NCBI GenBank assembly: GCA_947627355.1
Contig: CANQVX010000001.1
Span: 62,001 to 126,000 of the forward strand
Length of the DNA stretch: 64,000 bases
Source of the DNA: an uncultured Bacilli bacterium
GTDB taxonomy: Bacteria; Bacillota_I; Bacilli_A; RFN20; CAG-631
Reading direction: 5' to 3'
Shown here: piece after piece, positions 1 to 8,539 of the stretch
How the letters are laid out: each line of letters opens with the position of its first letter
Position numbering within the stretch: position 1 is the first letter of the stretch
Translations under genes and position numbers: made by a program
The notes under the pieces: model-generated
Database searches by the model: none
The model's input: only the letters and a program-made list of their open reading frames with translations
What the model was told of the DNA's origin: nothing

Positions 1-452
1 CCGGCATTAGAACAAGCAGTAGAGGCTAGTCCTAAACCAATTATCACAATCATAGGTCCTACCACTACCGGTGGTAGTAACTTATTTAGCCAATCACTTC
101 CAACAAAAGTGATGATAAGTGAAATAAGCATATAAATAACACCAACAATAAATAAGCCAGTAAAAGCAGCACCATAATTTTTACTGCCGCCACCAATCAT
201 CAAAGCAGCATTGATATAGGCAATATAAGCAAATGATGAACCAAGATAAATTGGCACCTTTCGTTTAGTACATAAAATATAAATTAACGTACCAACCCCT
301 GAACAAAACAAGGCAACAGATATGGATAGCCCTGTAAGCATAGGAACTAATATCGTTGCAGAAAACATAGCAAAGACATGTTGAATACTTAAAGCAATCC
401 ATTTTCCTGTTTTTGGCCTATCTTTTGGCCCTAGTAATAGTTTTTCTGCCAT
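1..452 (-). CDS. uraA: Uracil/xanthine permease (NCS2 family), 3' part missing
   Basis: This encodes the N-terminal ~150 residues of a nucleobase:cation symporter-2 protein; the gene runs off the left edge. The start is MAEKLLLGPKDRPKTGKW followed by the family hallmark QHVFAMFSATILVP, then several hydrophobic membrane segments. The ATG at 450-452 is preceded by a strong AAAGGAGG ribosome-binding site. The family imports uracil or xanthine across the cytoplasmic membrane with protons. The leader upstream carries a promoter, a short open frame and a terminator hairpin, which points to pyrimidine-responsive attenuation and favours uracil as substrate. The family assignment is secure; the exact substrate is inferred. 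Confidence 0.9.
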   Translation of the reverse strand, partial: MAEKLLLGPKDRPKTGKWIALSIQHVFAMFSATILVPMLTGLSISVALFCSGVGTLIYILCTKRKVPIYLGSSFAYIAYINAALMIGGGSKNYGAAFTGLFIVGVIYMLISLIITFVGSDWLNKLLPPVVVGPMIVIIGLGLASTACSNA

Positions 453-473
453 TTTATTTTCCTCCTTTTTTAT

Positions 474-507
474 AAAAAAAGGAAACTACCTTGACTAGAT
501 AATTTCC
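474..507 (-). terminator. Leader terminator (attenuator) before uraA
   Basis: On the minus strand GGAAATTATC pairs with GGTAGTTTCC (10 bp, two G-T pairs) around the loop TAGTCAA and is followed by seven T residues. It lies between the promoter and the permease start and contains the leader-peptide stop in its loop, so it probably acts as a conditional terminator. Confidence 0.7.
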
Positions 508-584
508 TTAAGAATCAATTGATTATAAAAACAAAGATTTAAAAAAGAGAGGTTAGTTTTATTCTTGAATTTAGACTTTTTCAT
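495..584 (-). CDS. Possible 29-residue leader peptide upstream of uraA
   Basis: A short open frame begins MKKSKFKNKTNLS after a purine-rich AAGGAAGGGTGG site and ends with TAG at 495-497. The stop lies in the loop of the terminator hairpin at 481-507, so a ribosome finishing this peptide would cover the hairpin's 5' arm. The coding strand between frame start and hairpin is T-rich (TCTCTTTTTT, TTTGTTTTT). This layout matches leader peptides of UTP-sensing attenuators such as enterobacterial pyrBI. There is no independent evidence of translation. Confidence 0.35.
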   Translation of the reverse strand: MKKSKFKNKTNLSFLNLCFYNQLILKEII

Positions 585-611
585 ATAAACCACCCTTCCT
601 TACTTGCTATA

Positions 612-640
612 ATTGTAAAGGTAAGATTTAGATTTTGCAA
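612..640 (-). promoter_or_regulatory. Promoter of the uraA leader
   Basis: On the minus strand TTGCAA (640-635) and TACAAT (617-612) are separated by 17 bases. The predicted start is near 605, giving a leader of about 150 nt that holds the short frame and the attenuator. Confidence 0.65.
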
Positions 641-693
641 CCAAAATTAACAAGAACTTTTTTTGTTTTATATTATAAATAAAACAAGTTTTT

Positions 694-1773
694 TTATGAC
701 TCCATGAAGTACTTTTTATTGTTTAGTAATCTTTTATCATTTGGTTTTATTTCTAGGGCTTTATCTAGATAATACATGGCCTTTTTGTTATCTTTTAGAT
801 AATAGAAACTCATTGAAAGCAAATCATAAGGAAGTTCATTAAAACTAAAGGCTTCATTGATATAAGTATATGACCTTTGAGTTATCTTAAGAGCTTCATT
901 TAAATAATAAATAACCCCATAATAATTCTTTTCTTCATAAAGTAGTAAAGCTAGTTCAACATAGCCTTCTCTTAGATATGGAGCTTCTAAAATTGCTCTT
1001 AAATAGTTTTCTTTTGCTTTCTTATTTTCTTTTTTATGATAATAGCATCTAGCTAGATATCGATAAGAAGCAGCTCGTTCATCAAGCCATGTTGCACTCT
1101 TAAGACTTAAATGATAATTCAAGGCTTCGATAGCCTTATCATAATAACCATAATAAAGATATTCTCTACCCAAATAATGCACGTTTCTATCGTCAGTTTT
1201 ATCTTCTTTTACTGATAATTCAAGCAATGGTAAATAACTTTTTCTTGACTTGGTTTTATCAGGATAATGATTAAGTTGAAGGCCTTCTACAAATTGGGGT
1301 TGTAAACTACTATTTCTAGCATGGGTGATTACTTCATGAACTGGATGTTTCCAATAAAAATCATGTCTAGCATGAATCTTATTTATATAAAATACTGTGC
1401 CCTCATTACCATCTTCATCAAATGACCAAGTATAACGATAGGATATAAGTTTGGTATCATTTTTCCAGTTTCTCTCGACAATTTTACGCCATCCAGGGTT
1501 AAATCTTTCATCGATATCTAGACAAACACAGATATCAACATCATTACTAACCATAGCAAGGCTATCATTACGAGCCACGTCAAACCTAAAGAAATCATAA
1601 TGTTTAACTTGATAATAAACATTACTGTTTTTAAGTATTTCCACACTATTATCAGTTGAACCTGTATCTAGAACATAGATTTCATCAGCTTCTTTAACGT
1701 TTTCTAACCATTCTTTTAAGTTTTTTTCTTCGTTTTTACATATTGCATAGACAGCTACTTTATATTTGTTCAT
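694..1773 (-). CDS. Family 2 glycosyltransferase with C-terminal TPR repeats
   Basis: The N-terminal ~200 residues are a GT-A glycosyltransferase. AICKNEEKNLKEWL and VLDTGSTDNSVEIL form the nucleotide-sugar binding region, and LDIDERF is the acidic metal-binding motif. The C-terminal ~160 residues are TPR-like helices ending PNDKRLLNNKKYF. This GT2-plus-TPR arrangement is common in Bacillota proteins annotated as glycosyltransferases or SPBc2-type tetratricopeptide proteins. The sugar and acceptor cannot be told. The start at 1773 is chosen because it has AAGGTG at proper spacing; an upstream in-frame ATG at 1788 has none. There is no signal peptide, so it is cytoplasmic. Confidence 0.85.
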   Translation of the reverse strand: MNKYKVAVYAICKNEEKNLKEWLENVKEADEIYVLDTGSTDNSVEILKNSNVYYQVKHYDFFRFDVARNDSLAMVSNDVDICVCLDIDERFNPGWRKIVERNWKNDTKLISYRYTWSFDEDGNEGTVFYINKIHARHDFYWKHPVHEVITHARNSSLQPQFVEGLQLNHYPDKTKSRKSYLPLLELSVKEDKTDDRNVHYLGREYLYYGYYDKAIEALNYHLSLKSATWLDERAASYRYLARCYYHKKENKKAKENYLRAILEAPYLREGYVELALLLYEEKNYYGVIYYLNEALKITQRSYTYINEAFSFNELPYDLLSMSFYYLKDNKKAMYYLDKALEIKPNDKRLLNNKKYFMES

Positions 1774-1843
1774 AAAATTCACCTTCATTACAATATAAAA
1801 ACTTGTCTTTAAAAATATGCCAAAAACATTTTTTTATAAACTG

Positions 1844-1871
1844 CACCTAGATATATTTATATATCTAGGTG
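1844..1871. repeat. Perfect 12-bp inverted repeat between divergent genes
   Basis: CACCTAGATATA and TATATCTAGGTG flank the loop TTTA. The site lies between the glycosyltransferase and the helicase, just upstream of the helicase promoter. No T-tract directly follows on either strand, so an operator is as plausible as an RNA hairpin. Confidence 0.6.
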
Positions 1872-1895
1872 ATATTTTGCTTTTATGTTAACCAT

Positions 1896-1923
1896 TTGAA
1901 AAATATTTATTTTTTGTTAAAAT
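1896..1923 (+). promoter_or_regulatory. Promoter of the SF2 helicase gene
   Basis: TTGAAA (1896-1901) and TAAAAT (1918-1923) are 16 bases apart. The translation start follows at 1939, so the 5' leader is very short and the ribosome site (TTGGTG) is weak. Confidence 0.5.
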
Positions 1924-1938
1924 ATTTTTGGTGATTTT

Positions 1939-4569
1939 ATGGCCTTGTTTGATTCTATTTATTTCCATGGTACTTATCGATCATATCAACAAAGAATCAT
2001 TGATCGCTTTTCAACCTGGAATGATAAACATAAAATTCACATTGTAGCAGCTCCCGGTAGTGGTAAAACTACCCTAGGTATTGAATTAATCATAAGACTA
2101 GATAGACCTTGTCTAATTTTAGTTCCTAGCATTACCATTCGTGAACAATGGCTGCAACGTTTTAAAGATGATTTTCTAGATGATAAAACTAAAATGAATT
2201 ATTTCATTTCGAATGATATTAAAAAACCAGCCCTTATTACTTGTATAACCTATCAAGCCCTTTATAGTGCTTATAAAAAAGAAAAAGAAATCGAAGAAGA
2301 TAATACATTACAAGATTACACTAGTTTTTGTTTACAAGATGTTTTAAAAGAATTAAACATTAATACGATTTGTCTTGATGAATGCCATCACTTAAGAAAT
2401 GAATGGTGGAAGGTTATCGAAAATGTCGTTAAAAAGATAGAAAACGTTACAACCATATCATTAACAGCAACACCACCATATGATGCTAGTTCAATTGAAT
2501 GGAAACGTTATACCAATCTATGTGGTCCAATTGATGAAGAAATCTATGTACCAGAATTACTAAAAGAAAACAATCTATGTTTTCATCATGACTTGGTTTA
2601 TCTTAATCCATTGACCGATAAAGAAGACTTAGTTATCAAAAAATTTCTTACAAATGCTAACAAAGTATATAAAAAATATGAACACAACCAAACATTACTT
2701 AAAATAGTAATGGAAAACAACGCTTATAAGAAATATAAAATATTTAAGCAACAATATTACTATAATGCTTCTTATTATCGGGCTTTAATATTATTCTTGA
2801 ATCATAACAAGATAAAGATATCACCATCAATCAAACAACAATGTAATATTGAACCATTTAACATTTCACATATGGAAATATTGCTTCAAAATCTTTTGTT
2901 TGATGATTTAAAAAAATATCAAAATCAAGATTTTTTAAATCGTATTAAAAAAGAATTAATTGCTATGAGATTAATAAACGATGGCAAGGTTAATCTTATC
3001 TTTGATGAAAGACATTCTAAACTATTTGCCGAAAGTCAAAATAAATTAAATTCAGTTGTTGAAATAGTTAAAAATGAATATAACACTCTTAAAGATAATC
3101 TTCGTCTATTAGTACTAGCTGATTATATAAAAAAAGAAACCAAAACATCAATCAACAACAATGAAAAAACTATCGATTCTATCGGCATTTTACCTATTTT
3201 TGAAACACTTAGAAGACAAGAATTATCAATTAATATATGTCTTTTAAGTGGTAGTCTTATCATTGTAAATAAGAATGCCATTGAAGAAATAAAAAATAAC
3301 CTAGTTGAAAAAAGTGGTATCCACTTTAAAGAAATAAATAAATCTAATTATTATGAAATTCAAAACTTCTATTCACACCAAAAAGAAATAGTAAAAATAA
3401 TGACAAGACTATTTGAAAAAGGAATCTTTAATGTAGTAGTCGGTACTAGAGCCTTACTAGGAGAAGGTTGGGATGTTCCATTTGTTAATAGTCTTATCAT
3501 AGCTAGTAATAATAGTTCCTACACTACATCTAATCAAATCAGAGGTAGAGCTATCAGAAAAGATTTAAATAATCCTGATAAGGTATCAACCATCTGGCAT
3601 CTTGCAAGTGTTTCTTGTACTAATCTAACAGTTAATCCAGACTTAGATATCTTAGATAAAAGATTTGATGGTTTTCTAGGCCTTGATTTAGATGAAAACA
3701 CTATTGAAAATGGTATTGAAAGAATCACTAAGAATCAAAACTTTAATAATGAGAACTCAATACAAAACCATAATATGAAAATGTTAAATGATGCTTCCAA
3801 TAGAAACCTTATAAAACAAAAATGGTTATTGTGTCTAGAAAGTGCTAAACATATTGAAACAGTTCAAAATGAACTAGTCTTAGATAAAAGATGTTTTAAT
3901 CGTTCATTTTCTTTCTATAATGCTCTAGTTCAAGTAGCTTTAATTGTCTTTCTAGGTGTCAATGCTTATAGTACAGCATCACTTCTATCACTTAAGAAAT
4001 TCTTTCCATTACTATTCTATATTCTAGTTATTGTTGTACTTAGTTCTTATTTTGTCTTCCTCATGTTAAGAATAACTAGGTTACTAAATAGAAAACAGAA
4101 ATGTTATTATCTAGCTAACACCTTGCTAGATGCACTTAAAGATATAAATGTGGTAAAAAGTGAAAACATTGATATCAAAGTAAGAAAAAGAGCTAATAAG
4201 ATGGGTATCTATCTTGAAAACGCTACAACATATGAAGAAAACGTTTTTATCGACAGTTTTGTGCAATTGTTTGAATATCCAGATACTGTTAGATATATGT
4301 TATGTAGACCTAAAATCTTCTTTGAAGAATATTATATAGTTCCTGATTTATTTAAAAAGAATAAAGAATTAGCTACTATCTTTGAAAAAAGAATGAGCCA
4401 TGCTTTTGGAAAGCATACCTTATACTTTACTAAATCAAAACAATTCAAAGGTATCATCTTACAAACCAAGGCTAGATATCAAATAAAGTTCCCTAAATTC
4501 ATAATTGAAAAGAAAAAAAGCATAAGAATAAAGAAAAGAAAACTCAAAAAACTACAAAATTCGCTATAG
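1939..4569 (+). CDS. SF2 DEAD/DEAH-type helicase with a membrane hairpin near the C-terminus
   Basis: This 876-residue protein carries superfamily 2 motifs in order: Walker A AAPGSGKTT (about 37-46), DECHH (about 146-150), the SLTATPP motif (about 174) and QIRGRAIRK (about 533-541). It resembles the type III restriction/UvrB-like branch. After the motor come two hydrophobic segments (about 660-680 and 690-715), then a basic tail ending IRIKKRKLKKLQ. Nuclease motifs were not recognised. A helicase with a transmembrane hairpin would tether nucleic-acid unwinding to the membrane. It stands alone with its own promoter and terminator. Function is uncertain; a defence or DNA-uptake role is speculation. 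Confidence 0.8.
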   Translation: MALFDSIYFHGTYRSYQQRIIDRFSTWNDKHKIHIVAAPGSGKTTLGIELIIRLDRPCLILVPSITIREQWLQRFKDDFLDDKTKMNYFISNDIKKPALITCITYQALYSAYKKEKEIEEDNTLQDYTSFCLQDVLKELNINTICLDECHHLRNEWWKVIENVVKKIENVTTISLTATPPYDASSIEWKRYTNLCGPIDEEIYVPELLKENNLCFHHDLVYLNPLTDKEDLVIKKFLTNANKVYKKYEHNQTLLKIVMENNAYKKYKIFKQQYYYNASYYRALILFLNHNKIKISPSIKQQCNIEPFNISHMEILLQNLLFDDLKKYQNQDFLNRIKKELIAMRLINDGKVNLIFDERHSKLFAESQNKLNSVVEIVKNEYNTLKDNLRLLVLADYIKKETKTSINNNEKTIDSIGILPIFETLRRQELSINICLLSGSLIIVNKNAIEEIKNNLVEKSGIHFKEINKSNYYEIQNFYSHQKEIVKIMTRLFEKGIFNVVVGTRALLGEGWDVPFVNSLIIASNNSSYTTSNQIRGRAIRKDLNNPDKVSTIWHLASVSCTNLTVNPDLDILDKRFDGFLGLDLDENTIENGIERITKNQNFNNENSIQNHNMKMLNDASNRNLIKQKWLLCLESAKHIETVQNELVLDKRCFNRSFSFYNALVQVALIVFLGVNAYSTASLLSLKKFFPLLFYILVIVVLSSYFVFLMLRITRLLNRKQKCYYLANTLLDALKDINVVKSENIDIKVRKRANKMGIYLENATTYEENVFIDSFVQLFEYPDTVRYMLCRPKIFFEEYYIVPDLFKKNKELATIFEKRMSHAFGKHTLYFTKSKQFKGIILQTKARYQIKFPKFIIEKKKSIRIKKRKLKKLQNSL

Positions 4570-4651
4570 GTTTAACATTTTTTATTAATTTTTAAAGTTT
4601 TTTATTGATTTTAGTTTCTTTTAGTGGTAAAAAATAGATGTCAAAGACCAT

Positions 4652-4709
4652 CATCATTGTTATCCGCAATGATGCAAAAGCTTTTAAGTTAATGCTTAAA
4701 GGCTTTTTT
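4652..4709 (+). terminator. Terminator after the helicase gene, with a preceding hairpin
   Basis: GCTTTTAAG (4680-4688) pairs with CTTAAAGGC (4695-4703) with one wobble and is followed by a run of T. A separate 8-bp hairpin, CATCATTG/CAATGATG (4652-4674), sits just upstream. Confidence 0.75.
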
Positions 4710-4810
4710 ATTCTTTAACACCACAGTGGTTTTACTACCATTTTGAGATGTTAAGTTGTTATTTCATGTACAAAATTTCTTACATCCATTTCTTACAAAA
4801 CGGTTTTTAA

Positions 4811-4838
4811 TTGCTATTTTGTTTGAACGTGTTATGAT
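4811..4838 (+). promoter_or_regulatory. Extended -10 promoter driving the CRISPR-like array
   Basis: TTGCTA (4811-4816) and TATGAT (4833-4838) are 16 bases apart, and the -10 is extended (TGTTATGAT). No protein-coding frame follows before the terminator at 5290-5328, so the product should be a non-coding RNA of about 480 nt spanning the repeats. Confidence 0.6.
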
Positions 4839-4966
4839 GGATTTAGAAAAAGAAAAACCCAAAGGGGAAGGCGATAAAAACGTCTAATTTATTAGCATTG
4901 AAATTTTAAATATTTCTAATTGCAAGAAACTTTTAATTTTTTTATAGGTTTTACCTCCTGACAAAG

Positions 4967-5265
4967 GTAAAAAGGCTAACAAATTCTACTAGGATTCCAA
5001 ACTTTTTCTTAACAACATCATGAATTAGTTTTGTCAAAAAACTTAATAAATTCTACTAGAATTTCAAACTAACAATTTAATAACTTCTTTGTCTTTTTTG
5101 TCAAAAACTTAATAAATTTTACTAGGATTTCAAACTACTACGTCACGAATTAGTTTAACTAATTGTCAAAAACTTAATAAATTTTACTAGGATTTCAAGC
5201 AAGGTTTAAGAAAGAATGAAAAAACTTTAGTCAAAAACTTAATAAATTTTACTAGGATTTCAAGC
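4967..5265 (+). CRISPR. CRISPR-like array: five 36-bp repeats, four 29-31-bp spacers, no cas genes
   Basis: Repeats lie at 4967-5002, 5034-5069, 5100-5135, 5165-5200 and 5230-5265. Repeats 3, 4 and 5 are identical except at the next-to-last base. Each starts GTCAAAAACTT and ends GGATTTCAARC. Repeat 2 carries two substitutions and the first is degenerate (8 mismatches). Spacers are 31, 30, 29 and 29 bp and mostly unrelated. The 36/30 geometry fits type II or type V arrays. Each repeat can fold a 6-bp hairpin around TACTA. A plus-strand promoter precedes the array and a strong plus-strand terminator follows, suggesting rightward transcription, although the degenerate first repeat would more usually mark the leader-distal end. 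No cas gene occurs in this window. Confidence 0.78.
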
Positions 5266-5289
5266 ATCAAAGCTAATATTTCTTTTTCA

Positions 5290-5328
5290 AGTTCAATTGA
5301 ATTAAACTAATTTAATTGGACTTTTTTT
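5290..5328 (+). terminator. Strong terminator directly after the CRISPR-like array
   Basis: A 15-bp stem (5290-5304 with 5308-5322, wobbles allowed) closes a three-base loop and is followed by seven T residues. It functions only on the plus strand, which supports plus-strand transcription of the array. Confidence 0.8.
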
Positions 5329-5428
5329 ATTTCATATAATTATTCATTTATATATTTAATATATAACTTTTATATGTAAGTTTTTTGTTACTTTAAAGAC
5401 TCCCAAAGCAAAAATCCAAAAATAATCA

Positions 5429-5457
5429 TTGAATTTAACGAAAATAAGTGGTATAAT
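5429..5457 (+). promoter_or_regulatory. Promoter of the tandem lipoprotein genes
   Basis: TTGAAT (5429-5434) and a perfect TATAAT (5452-5457) are 17 bases apart, about 40 bases before the lipoprotein start. The ribosome site is AAAGGGGA. Confidence 0.75.
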
Positions 5458-5498
5458 TGCGTATTATCATATAAAAAAAACGAAAGGGGAAACAATTT

Positions 5499-8400
5499 AT
5501 GAAATCAAAAAAGAGTTTTTTTGGTTTGGCTGCGTTATTGTTTGCACTAGTTGCCTGCACGAGCACTGGTTCAAACTCTAGTTCTAGTTCAACCAATGGC
5601 TCAAGTGGTTTTAGTAGTTCATCTACACCAGTTTCTTCAACTGATAGTTCATCTAGTACAACTAGCGAATCATCAACTGGAACTACTGTAGGTAGTTCAA
5701 CTACAACCACTACATCTAGTACAACTACTAGTAGTTCATCAACAACTGATGACAAATCTGATAGTTCTTCTAGCAGTTCATCTTCTAGCAGTAGTTCAAC
5801 TTCTAGCAGTTCATCTTCTAGTAGTAGCAGTTCATCTAGTAGTAGTTCATCAACTGATAGTTCATCAACTGGTGATTCAACAACTCCTTCAACTGATAGT
5901 TCATCATCAAGTCCAGTAACTCCTGAGAAATACAAAGTGGTATTACCTTCAATTACTGGAATTGAATTTAGTGTAAAAGATGAAGAACCAACAGCTGGTA
6001 CTGAAGTTCTATTATACGTGCAAAATAATTCATATTTAAGTAAAAGAGTAGACGAAGTTAAAATGAATGACACCGTTCTACAAGGATATCCTTCATCAGT
6101 GGAAAACGTTACAATTTATAAATTCGATATGCCTACTGGCACTGATGCAACTATCACTGCAAAAGTAGTAGATGTATATCAAATTAAAATTGCTGATGAA
6201 GTTAAAGACTACATTACTTTAGATTATAGCATTACACCTCGCGTTGCTGCTGCAGGTGAAACGGTACAATTTAAAGTGGCTTCATATGCAGGTTATTGGT
6301 TTAAATATGTAACACTTGTTGAAGATGATGTTGTTTTAACTGAACAAGGTGGCATTTATTCATTTACTATGCCTGCAAAAGCAGTAACAATTACTGCAAC
6401 AACTGGTACAAAAGTATTTAGAGTTAACTTAAAGACTGCTGATGAAGAAGCAGAAGATTCTAAATATTATCGTATCGTTGGTATTCAAGATGGTCAAACA
6501 TTTAAAGCTGGTGAAACTGTTAAATTTACAGTTAGTGTTATTGGTTATGACACTAAGATCAGTAAAGTGCTTCTAGAAGGCAAAGATTTAGAATTAGCAG
6601 AAGAAGCAGTTGAATACAGCTTTGTAATGCCTACTTATGATGTTGAAATCTCTGCAATTTGGGATACTATTTATCGTCATGTTGTAGCTGTTGATAGTGA
6701 ACACTTCACGGTAGAAGTTAAGGCTTTACGTGATGGTGATGATGGAAAAGAATTTGTAGACATTGATCACGATATGTTATACAACGACAAAGTTTATATT
6801 TTCGTAACTGAAAAAGAAACTGAAGTTCCTCATAACTTTATAACAAACGGTTTCAAAATCAAAGCTGGTACAGATAGTGAAAACTTAACTGATAAACCAA
6901 CAATTTATACATATAAAGAAGACGTTGGTGAAGAATATAAAGATGTAACATACTTTAGTATTCCTAACTCAATGACTGATGTTTATTATCAAGTAACTGT
7001 AGAAGAAATTGAAGCTCCGTTCAAATATAGTCCATTTGTTGGAACTTATGAAAGCGGATATTATTCTGGCAGTTCATCTTCTAACGCCAATTTTACTTTA
7101 GATGAAATTGGTAATTATAGTGTAAATGCGGGTTATTATAGTTATGATAAAGGAACTATAACTAAAGAAAATTTGGTTGAAGGCGACGAAAATCATTATT
7201 TCTTTGAAAATGTAGAAGGAAGCACTTCATATAGACGTCATTTCTTCTTCCGTGTTGATAGTGAAGATAAAAATCCAATAATTATTTTTGCAAAAATTTC
7301 AAAAGGATCTTCTCAATATTCTTGGTCAACAACTTCAACATCTGATATTTCTTTGTTTGCTAAAGGAAAAGGAGATATTGTATCAGTATCTCAAGGCTCA
7401 ATTAAATCAACTTCATTTACAGTTAATGGTGTTGGCGTGTTCTTTAACTATACATTTAATAAAAGTGGAACTGAAAAAACTGTAAACGCTTGGTATGATT
7501 TTGCTGAAAATAAAGTTACATGGGATTTAAAATTAGTTATTTTAAAAGGCGTTAATGGTGTAACTGTTGGAGATGTCATCGGATTGCAACAAAAAGATGG
7601 ATCTTATTTTAAATGTTTATCTATTTCAAGCGTTCCATATTCTTTCGATGGTAAAACCGCAAATTATTCTGCTAACGAAGTAACCCCTTCTAGTGAGGCT
7701 GGAACTTATACAAACGATAAAGATTTTGGAAATTTAGTTCTTAACGGCTTTGGAACAGGTACATTAAATGGAAGTAACATTAGTTATACATATGACGATG
7801 AAACTAAAGAAATTGTAGTTACAAAAGAAGATAAAGAATATATTAAGGCTACTTTAAACACTGATGATGGCACATATGAAGTGACTTATGATAGTCTAAC
7901 TATGAATTATTCAGTTTTAGTTAGAACATGGTCTGTTGAAAACGAAACTAAAGCAAATGATTTAGCTGTTTCACTTGTTATTGATGAAACAGGAAAAGCA
8001 ACCTTAAATGCTGCTGACACAGTTGAAAATTGGAACAATATTGAATTCCAATTCAAATCTAGAAACGGTAACAAATATACATTTACAAGTGCTGAAAATG
8101 GTGATTTAGTTGTAACTTATGATACTGAAGACGATACAATTACATTTGTTTATGAAAAAGGCGGTGCTGATGGAAGCACAACCTATTCTCCAGACAAACA
8201 TCTAATGCCAGATTTAATCGGAAAACAATACGAAGGAAAATCTGGTTCTTACACTATGATAATTTATTTTGGTGAAGAAGAAGGAACTGCTGATGTTGTT
8301 TTCGGTAATAGTAGTAGAAGAACATCGACATATGTAATCTCGGATGATGGAAAAACAATTACTATGACATCTAGTGTTGGAGCTTCATCCCCAGCAGTTT

Positions 8401-8519
8401 TTGATTTAACTATTCAAGAAGACGGAACATTATTAGTTGGAGAATTTAGTATTTCATATTTCTTAAATATGTCCGCTTCTAATTTTGAGGGCACTGTCTT
8501 AACCCTCGTTAATGCGTAA
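5499..8519 (+). CDS. Surface lipoprotein with serine-rich stalk and InlB-B-like repeats
   Basis: The 1006-residue product starts with a lipoprotein signal peptide; the lipobox LVAC places the lipidated cysteine at residue 20. Residues about 21-145 are an almost pure Ser/Thr tract (long runs of S, with TSSSTTDS-type units), which looks like a cell-wall-spanning stalk. Several ~75-residue units follow, each closing with a MP-x-x-VTI-type strand such as FTMPAKAVTITATTG; this resembles the divergent InlB B-repeat/bacterial repeat family. The C-terminal half consists of beta-rich repeats and has no anchor motif. It is probably displayed on the outer face of the membrane. The ligand is unknown. The next gene is a paralogue, 20 bases downstream. 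Confidence 0.8.
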   Translation: MKSKKSFFGLAALLFALVACTSTGSNSSSSSTNGSSGFSSSSTPVSSTDSSSSTTSESSTGTTVGSSTTTTTSSTTTSSSSTTDDKSDSSSSSSSSSSSSTSSSSSSSSSSSSSSSSSTDSSSTGDSTTPSTDSSSSSPVTPEKYKVVLPSITGIEFSVKDEEPTAGTEVLLYVQNNSYLSKRVDEVKMNDTVLQGYPSSVENVTIYKFDMPTGTDATITAKVVDVYQIKIADEVKDYITLDYSITPRVAAAGETVQFKVASYAGYWFKYVTLVEDDVVLTEQGGIYSFTMPAKAVTITATTGTKVFRVNLKTADEEAEDSKYYRIVGIQDGQTFKAGETVKFTVSVIGYDTKISKVLLEGKDLELAEEAVEYSFVMPTYDVEISAIWDTIYRHVVAVDSEHFTVEVKALRDGDDGKEFVDIDHDMLYNDKVYIFVTEKETEVPHNFITNGFKIKAGTDSENLTDKPTIYTYKEDVGEEYKDVTYFSIPNSMTDVYYQVTVEEIEAPFKYSPFVGTYESGYYSGSSSSNANFTLDEIGNYSVNAGYYSYDKGTITKENLVEGDENHYFFENVEGSTSYRRHFFFRVDSEDKNPIIIFAKISKGSSQYSWSTTSTSDISLFAKGKGDIVSVSQGSIKSTSFTVNGVGVFFNYTFNKSGTEKTVNAWYDFAENKVTWDLKLVILKGVNGVTVGDVIGLQQKDGSYFKCLSISSVPYSFDGKTANYSANEVTPSSEAGTYTNDKDFGNLVLNGFGTGTLNGSNISYTYDDETKEIVVTKEDKEYIKATLNTDDGTYEVTYDSLTMNYSVLVRTWSVENETKANDLAVSLVIDETGKATLNAADTVENWNNIEFQFKSRNGNKYTFTSAENGDLVVTYDTEDDTITFVYEKGGADGSTTYSPDKHLMPDLIGKQYEGKSGSYTMIIYFGEEEGTADVVFGNSSRRTSTYVISDDGKTITMTSSVGASSPAVFDLTIQEDGTLLVGEFSISYFLNMSASNFEGTVLTLVNA

Positions 8520-8539
8520 TATGAAAGGAGAACGAAAAC

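Noticed and set aside
547-556. AGAGAGGTTA near the uraA leader, similar to the PyrR-binding core
   Set aside because: It is on the plus strand, whereas the leader is transcribed from the minus strand, so it would not be present in the RNA.
4967-5002. Degenerate first repeat as a tracrRNA anti-repeat
   Set aside because: It is in the same orientation and register as the other repeats and no nexus-like hairpin follows it.
5435-6073. Long minus-strand open frame rich in Leu, Glu, Val and Asp
   Set aside because: It is the antisense of the Ser/Thr-coding repeats of the lipoprotein gene and has no ribosome site or family resemblance.
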